From Paenibacillus tepidiphilus (lineage in GTDB: Bacteria; Bacillota; Bacilli; Paenibacillales; Paenibacillaceae), in contig NZ_VWRQ01000016.1 in assembly GCF_008635795.1 (NCBI RefSeq), positions 62,001 through 126,000 on the forward strand: DNA of 64,000 nucleotides. Direction: 5' to 3'. Below, in pieces: positions 6,950-14,881 of this stretch. Position 1 is the stretch's first letter. Each line of letters begins with the position of its first letter. The notes beneath the pieces are model-generated. The model did no database searches, was not told the DNA's origin, and worked only from the letters and a program-made list of their open reading frames with translations. Made by a program: the position numbers and the translations under genes.

Positions 6950-8527
6950 ATGACAAACGGACCGGTAATTGGCACCAAGACAATGGTAGTGAGCCCGCAT
7001 TATCTGGCCTCGTCGGCCGGGGCCCGGATTCTGGCGGCGGGCGGCAACGCCTTTGATGCGGCGGTGGCCGTCAGCGCCACGCTGGCCGTGGTGTATCCGC
7101 ATATGACCGGGCTCGGCGGCGATGCGTTCTGGCTGACGTACGACGCGGGGGAAGCGCGCGTACAGGTCTACAACGGCAGCGGACGCTCGGCCTACGCCGT
7201 CCGCCGGGACAGCTATGCCGGTGAGGGGGCCATCCCTCACCGGGGCATCCGCAGCGCCATTACCGTGCCGGGAATGGCGGACAGCTGGGCGGCCGTGCTG
7301 GAGCGCTACGGCCGCCTGTCTCTGGCGGAGGTGCTGGAGCCGGCGATCGGCTATGCCTCCGGGGGGTTCCCGCTGTCGCCGGACCAGCGCGCCGGCAGCC
7401 TCTTGGCCGGCGCGGCGCTGGCGCCTGCGGCGGCAGGGATCTATCTGCCCGGCGGCGCGGTTCCGCAGACCGGGCAGCGGTTCTCTCAGCCGCAGCTGGC
7501 CCGCACGCTGCGGCACTTGGCGGAAGGCGGACGCGACGCCTTCTACAAGGGGCCGATTGCGGAGGAGATCAGCCGCTTCATGCTGGCGGAAGGCGGCTAT
7601 CTGACCCGCGAGGATTTCGAGGACCATCACGGAGAATGGACAGAGCCGGTCTTCACCGATTACCACGGGCTGCGGGTGTACCAGGCGCCGCCCAACTCCC
7701 AGGGCTTTGCGGCGCTGATGACGCTGAACCTGCTGGAGCGCTTCGATTTCGCTTCCATTGAACATGGCTCCTATGAATATTATCACCTGCTTACCGAGGC
7801 GCTGAAGCTTAGCTTCCGCGACCGCGACCGTGTGCTGAGCGATCCCGATTTCACAGCAGTGCCGCTGGAGCGGCTGCTGGATAAGGCTTACGCCGCCGAA
7901 TTGGCGGCAGCCATATCGCCCGCAAGCGCTGCCGTGCTGGGGAGTGAGCCGGTGGGCCGGGACACTGCCTATGCTGCGGTGGTCGACGGAGACGGCAACG
8001 CGGTCTCCTTCATCCAGAGCCTGTATTTCGAATTTGGATCAGGTGTTGTTGCCGGGGATACAGGGATTCTGCTGCAGAACAGAGGCTCGTTCTTCTCCCT
8101 CGATCCCGGGCATGTCAATACTCTGGAGCCGCATAAGCGCACCTTCCACACGCTCATGCCGGCGATGGCCTGCCGGGATGGTAAGCCCGTCTATTTGTAT
8201 GGTACCCAGGGCGGGGAAGGGCAGCCTCAGACACAGACACTGCTGCTGACCCGGATGCTGCATTACGGCATGGACCCGCAGAGGGCGGTCAGCGAGCCGC
8301 GGTTCGTCTGGGGGCGGACCTGGGGCGAACCGACGCAGGAGCTGAAGGTAGAGCGCCGGGCCGGGCGGCAGGTCCTGACGGCGCTGGCGGAAGCGGGACA
8401 TCTGGTCCGGCCTGTCCGGGCCTACGACGGCATTATGGGGCATGCCCATGCCATTGCCATCGGCAGGGACGGCACGGTCAGCGGCGGAACCGATCCGCGC
8501 TGCGACGGTGCGGCGATCGGATGGTGA
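6950..8527 (+). CDS. gamma-glutamyltransferase family protein (YwrD-like)
   Basis: 525 residues from the ATG at 6950, with AAGGAG eleven bases upstream; an upstream in-frame ATG at 6911 has no good site. The family features are present: the N-terminal ASSAGARILAAGGNAFDAAVA and MTGLGGDAFWL segments, and at the autocleavage position the sequence DTAYAAVVD (about residue 345), where the Thr would become the nucleophile of the small subunit. The conserved GSGVV and GTQGGEGQPQ glycine-rich loops follow. No signal peptide is visible, so it is probably cytoplasmic like YwrD rather than secreted like classical Ggt. It would hydrolyse or transfer gamma-glutamyl groups, or act on a related amide. The amidase gene follows 51 bases later and is likely cotranscribed. 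Confidence 0.85.
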   Translation: MTNGPVIGTKTMVVSPHYLASSAGARILAAGGNAFDAAVAVSATLAVVYPHMTGLGGDAFWLTYDAGEARVQVYNGSGRSAYAVRRDSYAGEGAIPHRGIRSAITVPGMADSWAAVLERYGRLSLAEVLEPAIGYASGGFPLSPDQRAGSLLAGAALAPAAAGIYLPGGAVPQTGQRFSQPQLARTLRHLAEGGRDAFYKGPIAEEISRFMLAEGGYLTREDFEDHHGEWTEPVFTDYHGLRVYQAPPNSQGFAALMTLNLLERFDFASIEHGSYEYYHLLTEALKLSFRDRDRVLSDPDFTAVPLERLLDKAYAAELAAAISPASAAVLGSEPVGRDTAYAAVVDGDGNAVSFIQSLYFEFGSGVVAGDTGILLQNRGSFFSLDPGHVNTLEPHKRTFHTLMPAMACRDGKPVYLYGTQGGEGQPQTQTLLLTRMLHYGMDPQRAVSEPRFVWGRTWGEPTQELKVERRAGRQVLTALAEAGHLVRPVRAYDGIMGHAHAIAIGRDGTVSGGTDPRCDGAAIGW

Positions 8528-8578
8528 TCACCATGTGCGGGGCGGATAAGGGCCGTCAAAGAGAGGGAGGAAGACAGG

Positions 8579-9784
8579 ATGGACACTTACAATAGATATG
8601 GTGCTTACATGGCTCCTGATTTGCAGGTTCCTGCGGCGGGAAGCGGGGAACTGGATGGGCTAACCTTTGCGGTCAAGGATGTGTTCGCCGTCGCGGGACA
8701 CGCATCCTCCGCCGGGAATCCCGACTGGCTGCGCAGCCATGCGCCGGCACGGGAGCATGCGGCGGCGGTGGCCCGGCTGCTGCAGGCCGGGGCAGCCTTG
8801 CGGGGGGCGACCCATACCGACGAGCTGATGTACAGCCTGGGCGGCGAGAATATCCACTACGGCACACCGGTCAATCCGCGTGCGGAGGGACATATTCCGG
8901 GCGGCTCCTCCAGCGGCTCGGCGGTGGCGGTGGCCGCCGGTCTTGCCGACTTCGCACTGGGCACCGATACGGGCGGCTCGGTCCGCGTGCCTTCGGCCTA
9001 CTGCGGCGTTTACGGCTTTCGTCCGACACATGGCTCCGTAGCCTTGGACGGCGTTATTCCGCTCGCGCCCGGCTTTGATACGGTCGGCTGGATGGCGGGT
9101 AACGCAGAGCTGCTGCTGCGGGTGGGCCGCGTGCTGCTGGAGCATAGGGACTCAGGCCGGATACCCGGCGAGGGCGGCGATAGCCTGTCGCCGGAGATAG
9201 ATACGTTATATATCGCGGACGAGGCCTGGTCCTTGCTGAAGCCGGAGATTGCCGGCTGCCTGGAGCCCGGCCTGCGGAAGCTGCAGGGCGGAGCGGGACG
9301 GTCCGTGGAAACATCCGTCGCCCCGGAAGGGCTGCGGGCCTGGATGGATACGTTCCGCGAGCTGCAGGGCGCAGAAATCTGGGCCACTCACGGGGCCTGG
9401 ATTACCCGGGAGCGGCCGGTCTTCGGGCCGGATATTGCCGCCCGCCTGGCATGGGCGGAAAGCCTGGCGGCGCAGGACCATAGCAGGGCGCAGGCCATGC
9501 GCTCAGACATTGCCCTGCGTCTTAAGCGGCTGCTGGGCCCCGGCTGCTTCCTGGTCATTCCCACCGTTCCGGGCGCCGCGCCGCGCCGGGGCGGCGATCT
9601 GGAGCAGCTGGAACGCGACCGCAGCGGCGCGATGATGCTCAGCTGCATCGCCGGCCTGGCTGGGTTGCCCCAGGTAACCCTGCCGGTGGGCGGCCCTGCC
9701 GGACATCCGCTGGGCTTGTCTGTTATTGCCGGACCCGGTGAGGATCTGCGGCTGCTCACCTGGGTGGCCCGAATGCGGATGTAG
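8579..9784 (+). CDS. amidase-signature family amidase
   Basis: 401 residues. The Ser-cisSer-Lys triad region is clear: Lys in FAVKDVFAV (about residue 33), the cis-Ser in GGSSSGSAVAVAAG (about 111-124) and the nucleophilic Ser in DTGGSVRVPSAYCG (about 130-143). The ATG follows GAGGGAGGAAGACAGG. At 401 residues it is shorter than GatA or AtzF-type enzymes (about 450-600) and resembles plant AMI1-like and bacterial small amidases. The reaction is hydrolysis of a carboxamide to acid and ammonia. Sitting next to a gamma-glutamyltransferase and just upstream of the purine-degradation locus, it could serve nitrogen release, but the substrate cannot be inferred. A terminator follows. Confidence 0.85.
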   Translation: MDTYNRYGAYMAPDLQVPAAGSGELDGLTFAVKDVFAVAGHASSAGNPDWLRSHAPAREHAAAVARLLQAGAALRGATHTDELMYSLGGENIHYGTPVNPRAEGHIPGGSSSGSAVAVAAGLADFALGTDTGGSVRVPSAYCGVYGFRPTHGSVALDGVIPLAPGFDTVGWMAGNAELLLRVGRVLLEHRDSGRIPGEGGDSLSPEIDTLYIADEAWSLLKPEIAGCLEPGLRKLQGGAGRSVETSVAPEGLRAWMDTFRELQGAEIWATHGAWITRERPVFGPDIAARLAWAESLAAQDHSRAQAMRSDIALRLKRLLGPGCFLVIPTVPGAAPRRGGDLEQLERDRSGAMMLSCIAGLAGLPQVTLPVGGPAGHPLGLSVIAGPGEDLRLLTWVARMRM

Positions 9785-9796
9785 CGGCCGGGCCAA

Positions 9797-9840
9797 AGCC
9801 CCCTGTACTTCACAGTCATATGTGGAATACAGGGGGTTAT
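9797..9840 (+). terminator. terminator-like hairpin after the amidase gene
   Basis: CCCCCTGTA (9799-9807) pairs perfectly with TACAGGGGG (9828-9836), followed by the T-rich TTATTTGGGTTT. The T-tract is imperfect. It separates the amidase unit from pucR. Confidence 0.65.
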
Positions 9841-9980
9841 TTGGGTTTGGACAGAACGCTCTTTTACCGAATAATTCGCCAGAGTCAACCGGTTTGCAGC
9901 GGTTGAAATACGGTAAAGTTAATTTTTTGTGACTTATGTAATGTTTGATCACATGATACGGCGATTTTTCCACATCCCCC

Positions 9981-10009
9981 TTCCCAATACCGTTCATTTT
10001 AACTATAAT
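9981..10009 (+). promoter_or_regulatory. candidate promoter of pucR
   Basis: TATAAT at 10004-10009 is a perfect -10 box; TTCCCA at 9981-9986 is a weak -35 at 17-base spacing. A second, AT-rich candidate -10 (TATAAA) lies at 10044-10049. Confidence 0.5.
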
Positions 10010-10025
10010 GTTACATAAAGTAACA
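10009..10025. promoter_or_regulatory. GlnR/TnrA box upstream of pucR
   Basis: The 17-base sequence TGTTACATAAAGTAACA fits the GlnR/TnrA consensus TGTNAN7TNACA at every defined position and has the A/T-rich centre. It is part of a perfect seven-base inverted repeat (10008-10026). B. subtilis pucR is known to be controlled by TnrA under nitrogen limitation. Here the box overlaps the -10/start region of the upstream promoter candidate, which would give repression, or lies about 40 bases upstream of a start from the second candidate -10, which could allow activation. Confidence 0.7.
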
Positions 10026-10073
10026 TATGGTTCGAGCTAACTATATAAATATGTATATAAAGGGGGGCGGCTC

Positions 10074-11648
10074 ATGCATCTTACCGTGGAAGAAGCGCTG
10101 TCGATTTATCCGCTGTCCGAGGCCAGGCTGATTGCCGGCTCCAAGGGGAAGCACCGGATCGTCAAATCGATCAATGTGATGGATGCCCCGGATATTTCGG
10201 ATTGGATCAAAGAAGGGGAAATGCTGCTGACGACTGCTTACTTGATCAAGGATAACCTGGAGGGTGCCTCTGATCTGCTCCGCAAGCTGGACCGGCGGGG
10301 CTCCGCCGCACTGGGGATCAAGCTGGGCCGCTTCTGGGATGCGGTGCCGGAGCAGTTGGTCGCCGAGGCGGAGACGCTGAATTTTCCACTGATCGAGCTG
10401 CCCTTTGAATTCACGTTCTCCGACCAGATGAACGGCTTGTTCCGTGCCGAACTGACGCGTAGCACCAGCATGCTTCAGAGCATGCTGGAGAAGCAGCGCA
10501 AGCTGATGCGCTTCGCCCTCCGTTCCGGCCACAGCCGCCCGCTGTTCGAGGCGGTCTCCGAAGTGATCGGCTGTAAGCTGGCGGTAATCAGCACCCGCGG
10601 GGATGTCATCTATAACAACACGGAGTATTCCGGCGGCGAGCTGCTGGAAGGATGGCCGTGGCAGAACCGGAATCAGCGTGTCCGCTGCGGGAATAAGACG
10701 GGCTACCGGATTCCGCTGCTCCAGGGCGAGAAGTGTTCGGGCTACTTGCTGTACAGCTCTATTGATCCTATGCTGCTCCCTGTAGAGGAAAGTCTGTTCG
10801 TCCAGGGGGCTGAACTGATTTCTTATCATATTCATGCCGGATTTGAGGATTATTTCGAGCATGCCGGACAGCGGGAATTCAGTTCCTTGCTGCGGCGCTG
10901 CCTTAGCGGAGGAATCACCTGCGGAGAATTGGCCCAGGCCGCGCAGCGGCTGGAGATTCCGCTGCTCCGTTCGCCGTTCCTCGTCATGCTGACCGACACG
11001 GCGGCAAGCGGAGAGGCGCGGCAGGCAGAGCTGCTGCGGATCAAGGAAGAGCTGCTGGAGGCGCCGGAGCTAGGCGGTCTGCAGGCCGTGCATATTCTTA
11101 TGGAAGAGGGGCTGCTGTCGCTGTATCCGGCAGGGACGCCCGGGCCGGAGAGGTTCGGCGATATTGTCGGCCGCTGCTTTGAACGTTTGCAACTGGATAA
11201 GGGCTGCTACCCCAGAGCGGCGGTCAGCGGCGTTAAGGCGAGAGCCGAGGGCCTGAAAGAGGCTTTTGGCGAAGTGAAGGAGTGTATGGCCCTGACCCGG
11301 CGCCGGAAGGGCTGCGGGCAGGTGGTGCATTATCGGCAGCTTGAGCTCCATCTGATGCTGGAGCAGATTCCGCCGGAGACGATGGAGAAATACTGCAATG
11401 GCATGCTGCGCGGACTGCTCAGCCGGGAGCCGGAGTATGTCCGGGAGATGCTGCACACGCTGGAGGTCTATTTGCAGAATGACGGCCATGTCAATGAAAC
11501 TGCCAAAAAATTGTTCATCCACCGCAATACCGCAACTTACCGGATTGAGAAGCTCAGCGAGCTGCTGGAGGTCGACTTCAAGAAAATCGATGATCTCATG
11601 CGGCTGAAGCTGGTATTTATCTTCCGCGGCATGCTGGAGCGCGAATAA
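10074..11648 (+). CDS. pucR: PucR-family purine catabolism transcriptional regulator
   Basis: 524 residues, with GGGGGGC-type SD directly before the ATG. Residues about 1-125 form the PucR N-terminal ligand domain (starting MHLTVEEALSIYPLSEARLIAG). A central GGDEF-like/CdaR region follows, and the C-terminus (about 455-520) is the PucR/CdaR helix-turn-helix: TLEVYLQNDGHVNETAKKLF then HRNTATYRIEKLSELL. In B. subtilis PucR activates the puc genes in response to allantoin, allantoate or ureidoglycolate and is itself TnrA-dependent. Here it heads the purine locus, separated from the XdhC gene by 56 bases and on the same strand. A perfect GlnR/TnrA-type box lies upstream. The effector is inferred from the family. 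Confidence 0.9.
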   Translation: MHLTVEEALSIYPLSEARLIAGSKGKHRIVKSINVMDAPDISDWIKEGEMLLTTAYLIKDNLEGASDLLRKLDRRGSAALGIKLGRFWDAVPEQLVAEAETLNFPLIELPFEFTFSDQMNGLFRAELTRSTSMLQSMLEKQRKLMRFALRSGHSRPLFEAVSEVIGCKLAVISTRGDVIYNNTEYSGGELLEGWPWQNRNQRVRCGNKTGYRIPLLQGEKCSGYLLYSSIDPMLLPVEESLFVQGAELISYHIHAGFEDYFEHAGQREFSSLLRRCLSGGITCGELAQAAQRLEIPLLRSPFLVMLTDTAASGEARQAELLRIKEELLEAPELGGLQAVHILMEEGLLSLYPAGTPGPERFGDIVGRCFERLQLDKGCYPRAAVSGVKARAEGLKEAFGEVKECMALTRRRKGCGQVVHYRQLELHLMLEQIPPETMEKYCNGMLRGLLSREPEYVREMLHTLEVYLQNDGHVNETAKKLFIHRNTATYRIEKLSELLEVDFKKIDDLMRLKLVFIFRGMLERE

Positions 11649-11704
11649 ATAATATTCGAGGCTTTGTGCGGAAGGGAGACAGCGAGAATAAGGAGGGGAG
11701 CTTC

Positions 11705-12847
11705 ATGAGTACACAGGATATTGTGCGGCATGTCTATGAGAACGGGGCTCCCGCCGTACTGGCAACGCTGATAGCGGCGAAAGGGCATTCCTACCGCAAA
11801 CCGGGTGCGGCTATGCTCTTCTACCCGGGAGGTCGACTGGGCAGTCTGAGTCCGGGTTGCCTGGAAAGCGATCTGGAGCTGCGTACGGAGGAAATATGGG
11901 AGAGCGGATTACCGGTGTTGATTGAATATGATATGACTTCGCCCGATGATTTCTCCTGGGGCGAAGCGGTGGGCTGCGGAGGTACGATCACGGTGGTGCT
12001 TGAGCCGGTTCAAGGAGAATTGCGGCGGCTGCTGCAGGATATCCATATGCGCTTGGAGCAGGGAGCCAGCCTGACGCTCAGCCGCGAAGCCGCAGGCGGT
12101 AAGGGATACGACTATAGGCTTGAGCCATTCAAGGGAGATAAGCTGCAGAGCGGTACGTGGGGACCGGTGGGACCGGCTGAATGCGCGCAGGCACCCGGAG
12201 CGGCGGAAGCGGCAGAATGGCCGTCCTTGGCTGCACCGCTTGTGCCGTTCCGCACCCATTTCGTTCCAAAGCCGCGGCTGATTCTGTTCGGCGGCGGACT
12301 GGATGCGCTGCCGGTGGCGGAGCTGGCGCAAAGCGGCGGCTTCCGCCTTGCGGTCGCCGACTGGCGCGAGGGAAGTCCGCTGCTCAGGCATTTGCCGGAC
12401 GCTGAACAGGTGGTCTGCCCGCCGCAGGAAGCAGCGGCCCGCCTGCGTATCACTCCGGCGGATTATGTACTGATTCTCAGCCACCAGACGCAGCGGGACC
12501 GCCAGTTCCTGCTGGACGTGCTGTCCGCTGAGCCGCGGTATATCGGGATTATTGGCTCCAAGGCGCGCATAACGCAGCTGCTCGAAGGCATAGACCGTCC
12601 GGCCTCGCTGCATGCTCCGGTCGGTCTGCCGATTGGAGCGGAGGGGCCGGAGGAGATTGCCGTCAGCATTGTCGCCGAGTTAATTCAAATCAAACGTGCA
12701 ACATCCCTGAAGCTGCCGAAAGGAGTGGAGTCTGATGAAGATAGCCGGCATATATCTGGCCGCCGGTCAGAGCAGGCGCATGGGCGTCTCCAAAGTGTCG
12801 CTGAAGCTCTCGGAGGAGGTCGCGCTCGGGAGCGTCGCGCTCAGTGA
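11705..12847 (+). CDS. pucA: XdhC-family xanthine dehydrogenase maturation factor
   Basis: 380 residues from the ATG at 11705 (MSTQDIVRHV), with AAGGAGG upstream. The N-terminal XdhC/CoxI domain shows GHSYRKPGAAMLFYPGGRLG, the SPGCLESDL cysteine motif and GCGGTITVVLEP; the C-terminal Rossmann part has LILFGGGLDALPVAELA (about residues 191-207) and IIGSKARI. The family sulfurates and inserts molybdenum cofactor into xanthine dehydrogenase and corresponds to PucA of B. subtilis. The conserved part ends near AELIQIKRA; a further polar tail of about 50 residues with no family counterpart follows and overlaps the pucB start by 113 bases. That tail may reflect a lost stop codon or a frameshift. Confidence 0.87.
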   Translation: MSTQDIVRHVYENGAPAVLATLIAAKGHSYRKPGAAMLFYPGGRLGSLSPGCLESDLELRTEEIWESGLPVLIEYDMTSPDDFSWGEAVGCGGTITVVLEPVQGELRRLLQDIHMRLEQGASLTLSREAAGGKGYDYRLEPFKGDKLQSGTWGPVGPAECAQAPGAAEAAEWPSLAAPLVPFRTHFVPKPRLILFGGGLDALPVAELAQSGGFRLAVADWREGSPLLRHLPDAEQVVCPPQEAAARLRITPADYVLILSHQTQRDRQFLLDVLSAEPRYIGIIGSKARITQLLEGIDRPASLHAPVGLPIGAEGPEEIAVSIVAELIQIKRATSLKLPKGVESDEDSRHISGRRSEQAHGRLQSVAEALGGGRARERRAQ

Positions 12848-13361
12848 GCTGGAACGCTGCGCGCTTGCCCCGCTCATTGTTGTAGTCCGGGCCGACGACA
12901 ATCTGGCTTGGCTGCCGCCGGTAGCGGCAGGCGGCTCCAGACGTACAGAGACCTGTCTTACGGCCCATTTGGGGCTGTCCTTTTCACTGCGCTGCGGTCT
13001 TAATGCCATCCTGCCCCTGCAGCCGGATGCCGTGGTTGTGGCGCTGGCCGATCAGCCTTTTATCAGCAGGCATATGGTGAATCGTCTGATAGACACGTAT
13101 AAACGGAGTCCGGAGCTTGACTATGTGGCGAGTGCCAATGAAGGCGTGGCCATGCCGCCGGCGCTCTTTTCCCGCTCGATGTTCACTGCGCTGCAGGAGC
13201 TGAACGGGGACCAGGGCGCAGCAATCCTTCTGCGTTCAGGTGAATATAAAGGAACTGTGCTGGAGGCAGATTCGGCCCGCAGCTTCATGGACGCCGATAC
13301 GTTTACGGAGTTCAGGGCGATCAGCCGCGAGTGGAGCCTGCGCCGCAGTGAAAAAAGTTAA
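12735..13361 (+). CDS. pucB: MobA-like nucleotidyltransferase (molybdenum cofactor cytidylyltransferase type)
   Basis: 208 residues. The N-terminal nucleotide-binding motif AGIYLAAGQSRRMGVSK (residues 4-20) and the metal-binding region VVVALADQPFIS (about 97-108) are those of the MobA/MocA NTP-transferase fold. MocA-type enzymes attach CMP to molybdopterin, giving the dinucleotide cofactor used by xanthine dehydrogenase; PucB of B. subtilis is the counterpart. The start has AAAGGAGTGG at good spacing even though it lies inside the 3' end of pucA. The segment between the two motifs is somewhat divergent. The product would act with PucA to equip PucCDE. Confidence 0.85.
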   Translation: MKIAGIYLAAGQSRRMGVSKVSLKLSEEVALGSVALSELERCALAPLIVVVRADDNLAWLPPVAAGGSRRTETCLTAHLGLSFSLRCGLNAILPLQPDAVVVALADQPFISRHMVNRLIDTYKRSPELDYVASANEGVAMPPALFSRSMFTALQELNGDQGAAILLRSGEYKGTVLEADSARSFMDADTFTEFRAISREWSLRRSEKS

Positions 13362-13391
13362 CATTAATAAACAAATTACAAATTAATGTTA
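13359..13391. repeat. 10-bp inverted repeat overlapping the pucB stop codon
   Basis: TAACATTAAT (13359-13368) and ATTAATGTTA (13382-13391) are perfect inverted copies around a 13-base AT-rich centre. The left arm includes the pucB stop codon. There is no T-tract, so it is not a typical terminator; it may be a regulator site or an RNA 3' end stabiliser. Confidence 0.4.
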
Positions 13392-13482
13392 GGAATTATC
13401 CCTTATTTTAAGCTTAATTTTAGGCGTTCTAGTGCACTAGGCACAAAAAACCCGAACCTTCTTAGGAACTGGCACAAAGCTA

Positions 13483-13499
13483 TGTTATATAAATTTACG
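13483..13499. promoter_or_regulatory. GlnR/TnrA-like box upstream of the nucleoside transporter
   Basis: TGTTATATAAATTTACG matches the GlnR/TnrA consensus TGTNAN7TNACA except for the last base. It overlaps the -35 hexamer of the predicted promoter, centred about 38 bases upstream of the inferred start. Together with the box at 10009 it supports nitrogen control of the locus. Confidence 0.45.
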
Positions 13500-13522
13500 T
13501 CAGCACTGTGTCTCAGTATAGT
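13494..13522 (+). promoter_or_regulatory. candidate promoter of the nucleoside ABC transporter operon
   Basis: TTTACG (13494-13499) and TATAGT (13517-13522) are separated by 17 bases, matching four and five of six consensus positions. The transcript would begin near 13529, just before a small hairpin (ATCATGG/CCATGAT, 13530-13548) in the 5' UTR. Confidence 0.5.
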
Positions 13523-13575
13523 ATAGATAATCATGGTCCAGCCATGATAAAGAGATTTCCTGGAGGAGGAGAATT

Positions 13576-14751
13576 ATGAAAAAAAGGGGTCAGGCATTTT
13601 CGTTCAGCTTTGTAGTTATGTTTCTGCTGGCGGTAGTTCTGGCAGGCTGCGGCAGCAACAACGCGGCTAACAACTCCGCAGCCAATGCGACAGAAGCACC
13701 GGCAACGGGGAACGCAGCGGCAGCGACGGAACCGGCGGCATCGGCCGAACCGGCAGCGGAAGCGCCTAAGGTTGCTTTCGTCTACATCGGGCCTCCGGGC
13801 GACGGCGGTTATACTTATCAGCATGATCAGGGCCGTCTGTACATGGAACAGGAGCTGGGTATCAAAGCGGATTTTGTGGAGAACGTTCCGGAAAGCGCCG
13901 ATGCCGAACGGATCATCACCGAGCTTGCCCAATCGCATGATATCGTGTTTGCAACAAGTTTCGGATATATGGATTTCACTTTAAATGTGGCGCAGAAGTT
14001 TCCGAATGTGAAGTTCCTGCATGCTTCCGGCTACAAAACAGCGGAGAACATGGGAACCTATTTCGGCAAAAACTATCAGGCCAGCTATCTTTCCGGGATT
14101 GCGGCGGGCAAGATGACCACGAAGAACCATCTGGGGTATGTCGGCGCCTTCCCGATCAGTGAAGTTATTTATAACCTCAATGCCTTTACACTGGGAGCGC
14201 AAAGCGTCAATCCGGACATCAAGGTCGATGTGGTCTGGACGAACACCTGGTACGATCCGGCTACCGAGCGCCAGGCGGCAATCAGCTTGCTGGATAAGGG
14301 CGCAGACGTACTGCTGGCCTATCAGGATTCTCCGGCAACGCTGGAAGCGGCCAAGGAACGCGGCGCATTCGCGGGCGGCAATGACTCCGATATGAGCAAA
14401 TACGCTCCGGACAATTATCTGACCAATCCGGTATGGAACTGGGGCCCTTACTACGTGAAGGCCGTTAAATCGGTGATGGACGGCACATGGAAGAGCGAGC
14501 AGTATTCCGGTGATATGGCGGACGGCATGGTTGCTCTGGCGCCGTTCGGCAACAAGGTGCCGGAGGATGTAAGACAGCTGGTGGAAGACGCCAAAGCGAA
14601 GATTATCAGCGGGGATTTAAATGTATTCACCGGTCCGATCTCCGACAACCAGGGCAATGTCGTGGTGCAGGAAGGCCAGACGCTGACGCTTGAAGAGGTG
14701 CTTTCGATGAACTGGCTGGCTAAAGGCGTAGAAGGCACTATTCCTAAGTAA
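13576..14751 (+). CDS. BMP-family nucleoside/purine-binding lipoprotein of ABC transporter
   Basis: 391 residues with GGAGGAGGAG upstream. A lipoprotein signal peptide ends in VVLAGCGS, placing the acylated Cys near residue 26. An Ala/Glu/Thr-rich linker follows, then the Med/BMP periplasmic-binding fold (KVAFVYIGPPGDGGYTYQHD onward, about residues 65-390). BMP proteins such as TmpC/PnrA and B. subtilis NupN (YufN) bind purine nucleosides. The protein would sit on the outer face of the membrane and deliver nucleoside or nucleobase to the permeases encoded downstream. The three downstream genes match NupO, NupP and NupQ, and the operon lies inside a purine-degradation locus. Substrate is inferred. 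Confidence 0.9.
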   Translation: MKKRGQAFSFSFVVMFLLAVVLAGCGSNNAANNSAANATEAPATGNAAAATEPAASAEPAAEAPKVAFVYIGPPGDGGYTYQHDQGRLYMEQELGIKADFVENVPESADAERIITELAQSHDIVFATSFGYMDFTLNVAQKFPNVKFLHASGYKTAENMGTYFGKNYQASYLSGIAAGKMTTKNHLGYVGAFPISEVIYNLNAFTLGAQSVNPDIKVDVVWTNTWYDPATERQAAISLLDKGADVLLAYQDSPATLEAAKERGAFAGGNDSDMSKYAPDNYLTNPVWNWGPYYVKAVKSVMDGTWKSEQYSGDMADGMVALAPFGNKVPEDVRQLVEDAKAKIISGDLNVFTGPISDNQGNVVVQEGQTLTLEEVLSMNWLAKGVEGTIPK

Positions 14752-14812
14752 CAGGTTATCGTTCAGAACATTCAGCCGATTACTATTGATCCAATATACA
14801 GCCATTGTCTAT

Positions 14813-14848
14813 GGGTGGGGTGGGTTCCGGGCGGAATCTTCCCCACCC
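14813..14848 (+). other. intercistronic hairpin between binding protein and ATPase genes
   Basis: GGGTGGGG (14813-14820) pairs perfectly with CCCCACCC (14841-14848), with an inner TTCC/GGAA stem in the loop. No T-tract follows, so it is more likely an RNA-stabilising 3' end or partial terminator that favours the binding-protein message, as is common in ABC importer operons. Confidence 0.5.
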
Positions 14849-14881
14849 GTACTACAAGTATAAGGAAAGGAGCGTCCCATC

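Noticed and set aside
13446..13460. AAACCCGAACCTT resembling a PurR box
   Set aside because: It matches the CCGAAC core but two flanking positions differ and no properly spaced inverted partner box is present.
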